7,339 bases of DNA from Deltaproteobacteria bacterium CG_4_8_14_3_um_filter_43_13 (GTDB lineage Bacteria; Desulfobacterota; UBA8473), in NCBI GenBank assembly GCA_002782605.1, contig PFIF01000202.1, positions 1 through 7,339 on the forward strand. The letters run 5' to 3'. Positions 6,713 through 7,339 of the stretch are shown in pieces; position 1 is the stretch's first letter; each line of letters begins with the position of its first letter. The notes beneath the pieces were generated by a model, which did not search any database, was not told where the DNA came from, and was given only the letters and a program-made list of their open reading frames with translations. A program made the translations under genes and the position numbers.

Positions 6713-7339
6713 TCAACCTCTCAATGGGGTAAATATTCCTTTAAATTCGGTCAGTGCCTTCATTGTTCTGTCATCAAGCGCGCTGTCAATTTCTTTTTTC
6801 TCTTTAATGTCTGCTAAAATATCTCCATGCTTTTCATCGAAGAATTTGAAAAGCTGCTCTTCATATTTTCCCAGAACATGCTCGGGATATCCATCAACAA
6901 ACCCTTTTGTACCGGCAAAAATAATCAAGACCTGTTTCTCGACAGGAAGGGGTTTATGCTGCCCCTGCTTCAATAGCTCTGTTAACCTGCTTCCTCTTGC
7001 CAGCTGAGCCTGTGTAGCCTTGTCCAAATCGCTTCCAAATTGAGCAAATGCTGCCAGTTCACGATATTGAGCCAAATCTAGCCTTAAACTCCCTGCAACC
7101 TGCTTCATAGCCTTATTCTGGGCATTACCACCAACTCGTGAGACGGACAATCCCACGTTAATTGCAGGTCTTATTCCAGCATAAAATAGATCGGGCTCAA
7201 GGTATATCTGACCATCCGTAATAGATATAACATTTGTTGGAATGTAAGCAGAAACGTCCCCTGCCTGAGTTTCAATAACAGGCAGGGCCGTCAGGGAACC
7301 GCTTCCTAATTTTTCATTCATCTTTGCAGCTCTCTCCAG
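6713..7339 (-). CDS. atpA: F1F0 ATP synthase alpha subunit, C-terminal part
   Basis: The last 208 residues of alpha are present; the start, including the nucleotide-binding P-loop, lies beyond the high-coordinate edge. The frame is open to the last base of the window (first codons L-E-R-A-A-K). Recognisable are SLTALPVIETQAGDVSAYIP, VISITDGQIYLE, the family signature PAINVGLSVS (fragment residues 58-67), and directly after it Arg68 in SRVGG, equivalent to E. coli alpha Arg376, which reaches into the catalytic site. The helical C-terminal domain ends with GIFTPLRG. Alpha subunits hold non-catalytic nucleotides and alternate with beta in F1. The stop at 6713-6715 is one base from the atpG ATG. 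Confidence 0.97.
   Translation of the reverse strand: MERAAKMNEKLGSGSLTALPVIETQAGDVSAYIPTNVISITDGQIYLEPDLFYAGIRPAINVGLSVSRVGGNAQNKAMKQVAGSLRLDLAQYRELAAFAQFGSDLDKATQAQLARGSRLTELLKQGQHKPLPVEKQVLIIFAGTKGFVDGYPEHVLGKYEEQLFKFFDEKHGDILADIKEKKEIDSALDDRTMKALTEFKGIFTPLRG

Overview
The window is a bacterial chromosome segment whose genes all lie on the minus strand, so transcription runs from high to low coordinates. In that order it holds the 3' part of atpA, then complete atpG, atpD and atpC (F1-ATPase alpha, gamma, beta, epsilon), a strong intrinsic terminator, complete glmU and glmS (the UDP-N-acetylglucosamine pathway), and the first 50 codons of a probable ClC-family chloride channel/transporter. 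All complete genes look intact and of normal length. The atp-glmU-glmS order is also that of Escherichia coli. Moderate base composition and deltaproteobacterial-looking ATP synthase subunits suggest a Gram-negative bacterium, perhaps Desulfobacterota or a related uncultivated phylum. That placement is an impression from residue patterns, not a computed result.

Layout: 6713-7339 atpA (partial), 5848-6711 atpG, 4403-5815 atpD and 3971-4387 atpC form a tight operon with gaps of 1, 32 and 15 bases. The hairpin plus T-run at 3909-3945 ends it. The region 3648-3908, which should contain the start of the glmUS transcript, is dominated by a long inverted repeat (31-base arms differing at one base). 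glmU (2283-3647) starts at a GTG just downstream of it. A second, unrelated 186-base imperfect palindrome (2107-2292) fills the glmU-glmS gap, and its terminal repeat contains the glmU stop codon. glmS (227-2056) is followed after 74 bases by the chloride-channel gene (1-152), with no terminator seen between them.

Together the genes cover ATP synthesis and the supply of amino-sugar precursors. GlmS makes glucosamine-6-phosphate, and GlmU makes GlcNAc-1-phosphate and then UDP-GlcNAc for peptidoglycan and lipopolysaccharide. The protein-coding content is ordinary. The parts worth a second look are the two different palindromic elements that bracket glmU exactly, one ending near its ribosome-binding site and the other carrying its stop codon. 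They look like MITE-type or REP-type repeats, or structured RNA leaders, and may set glmU/glmS expression.
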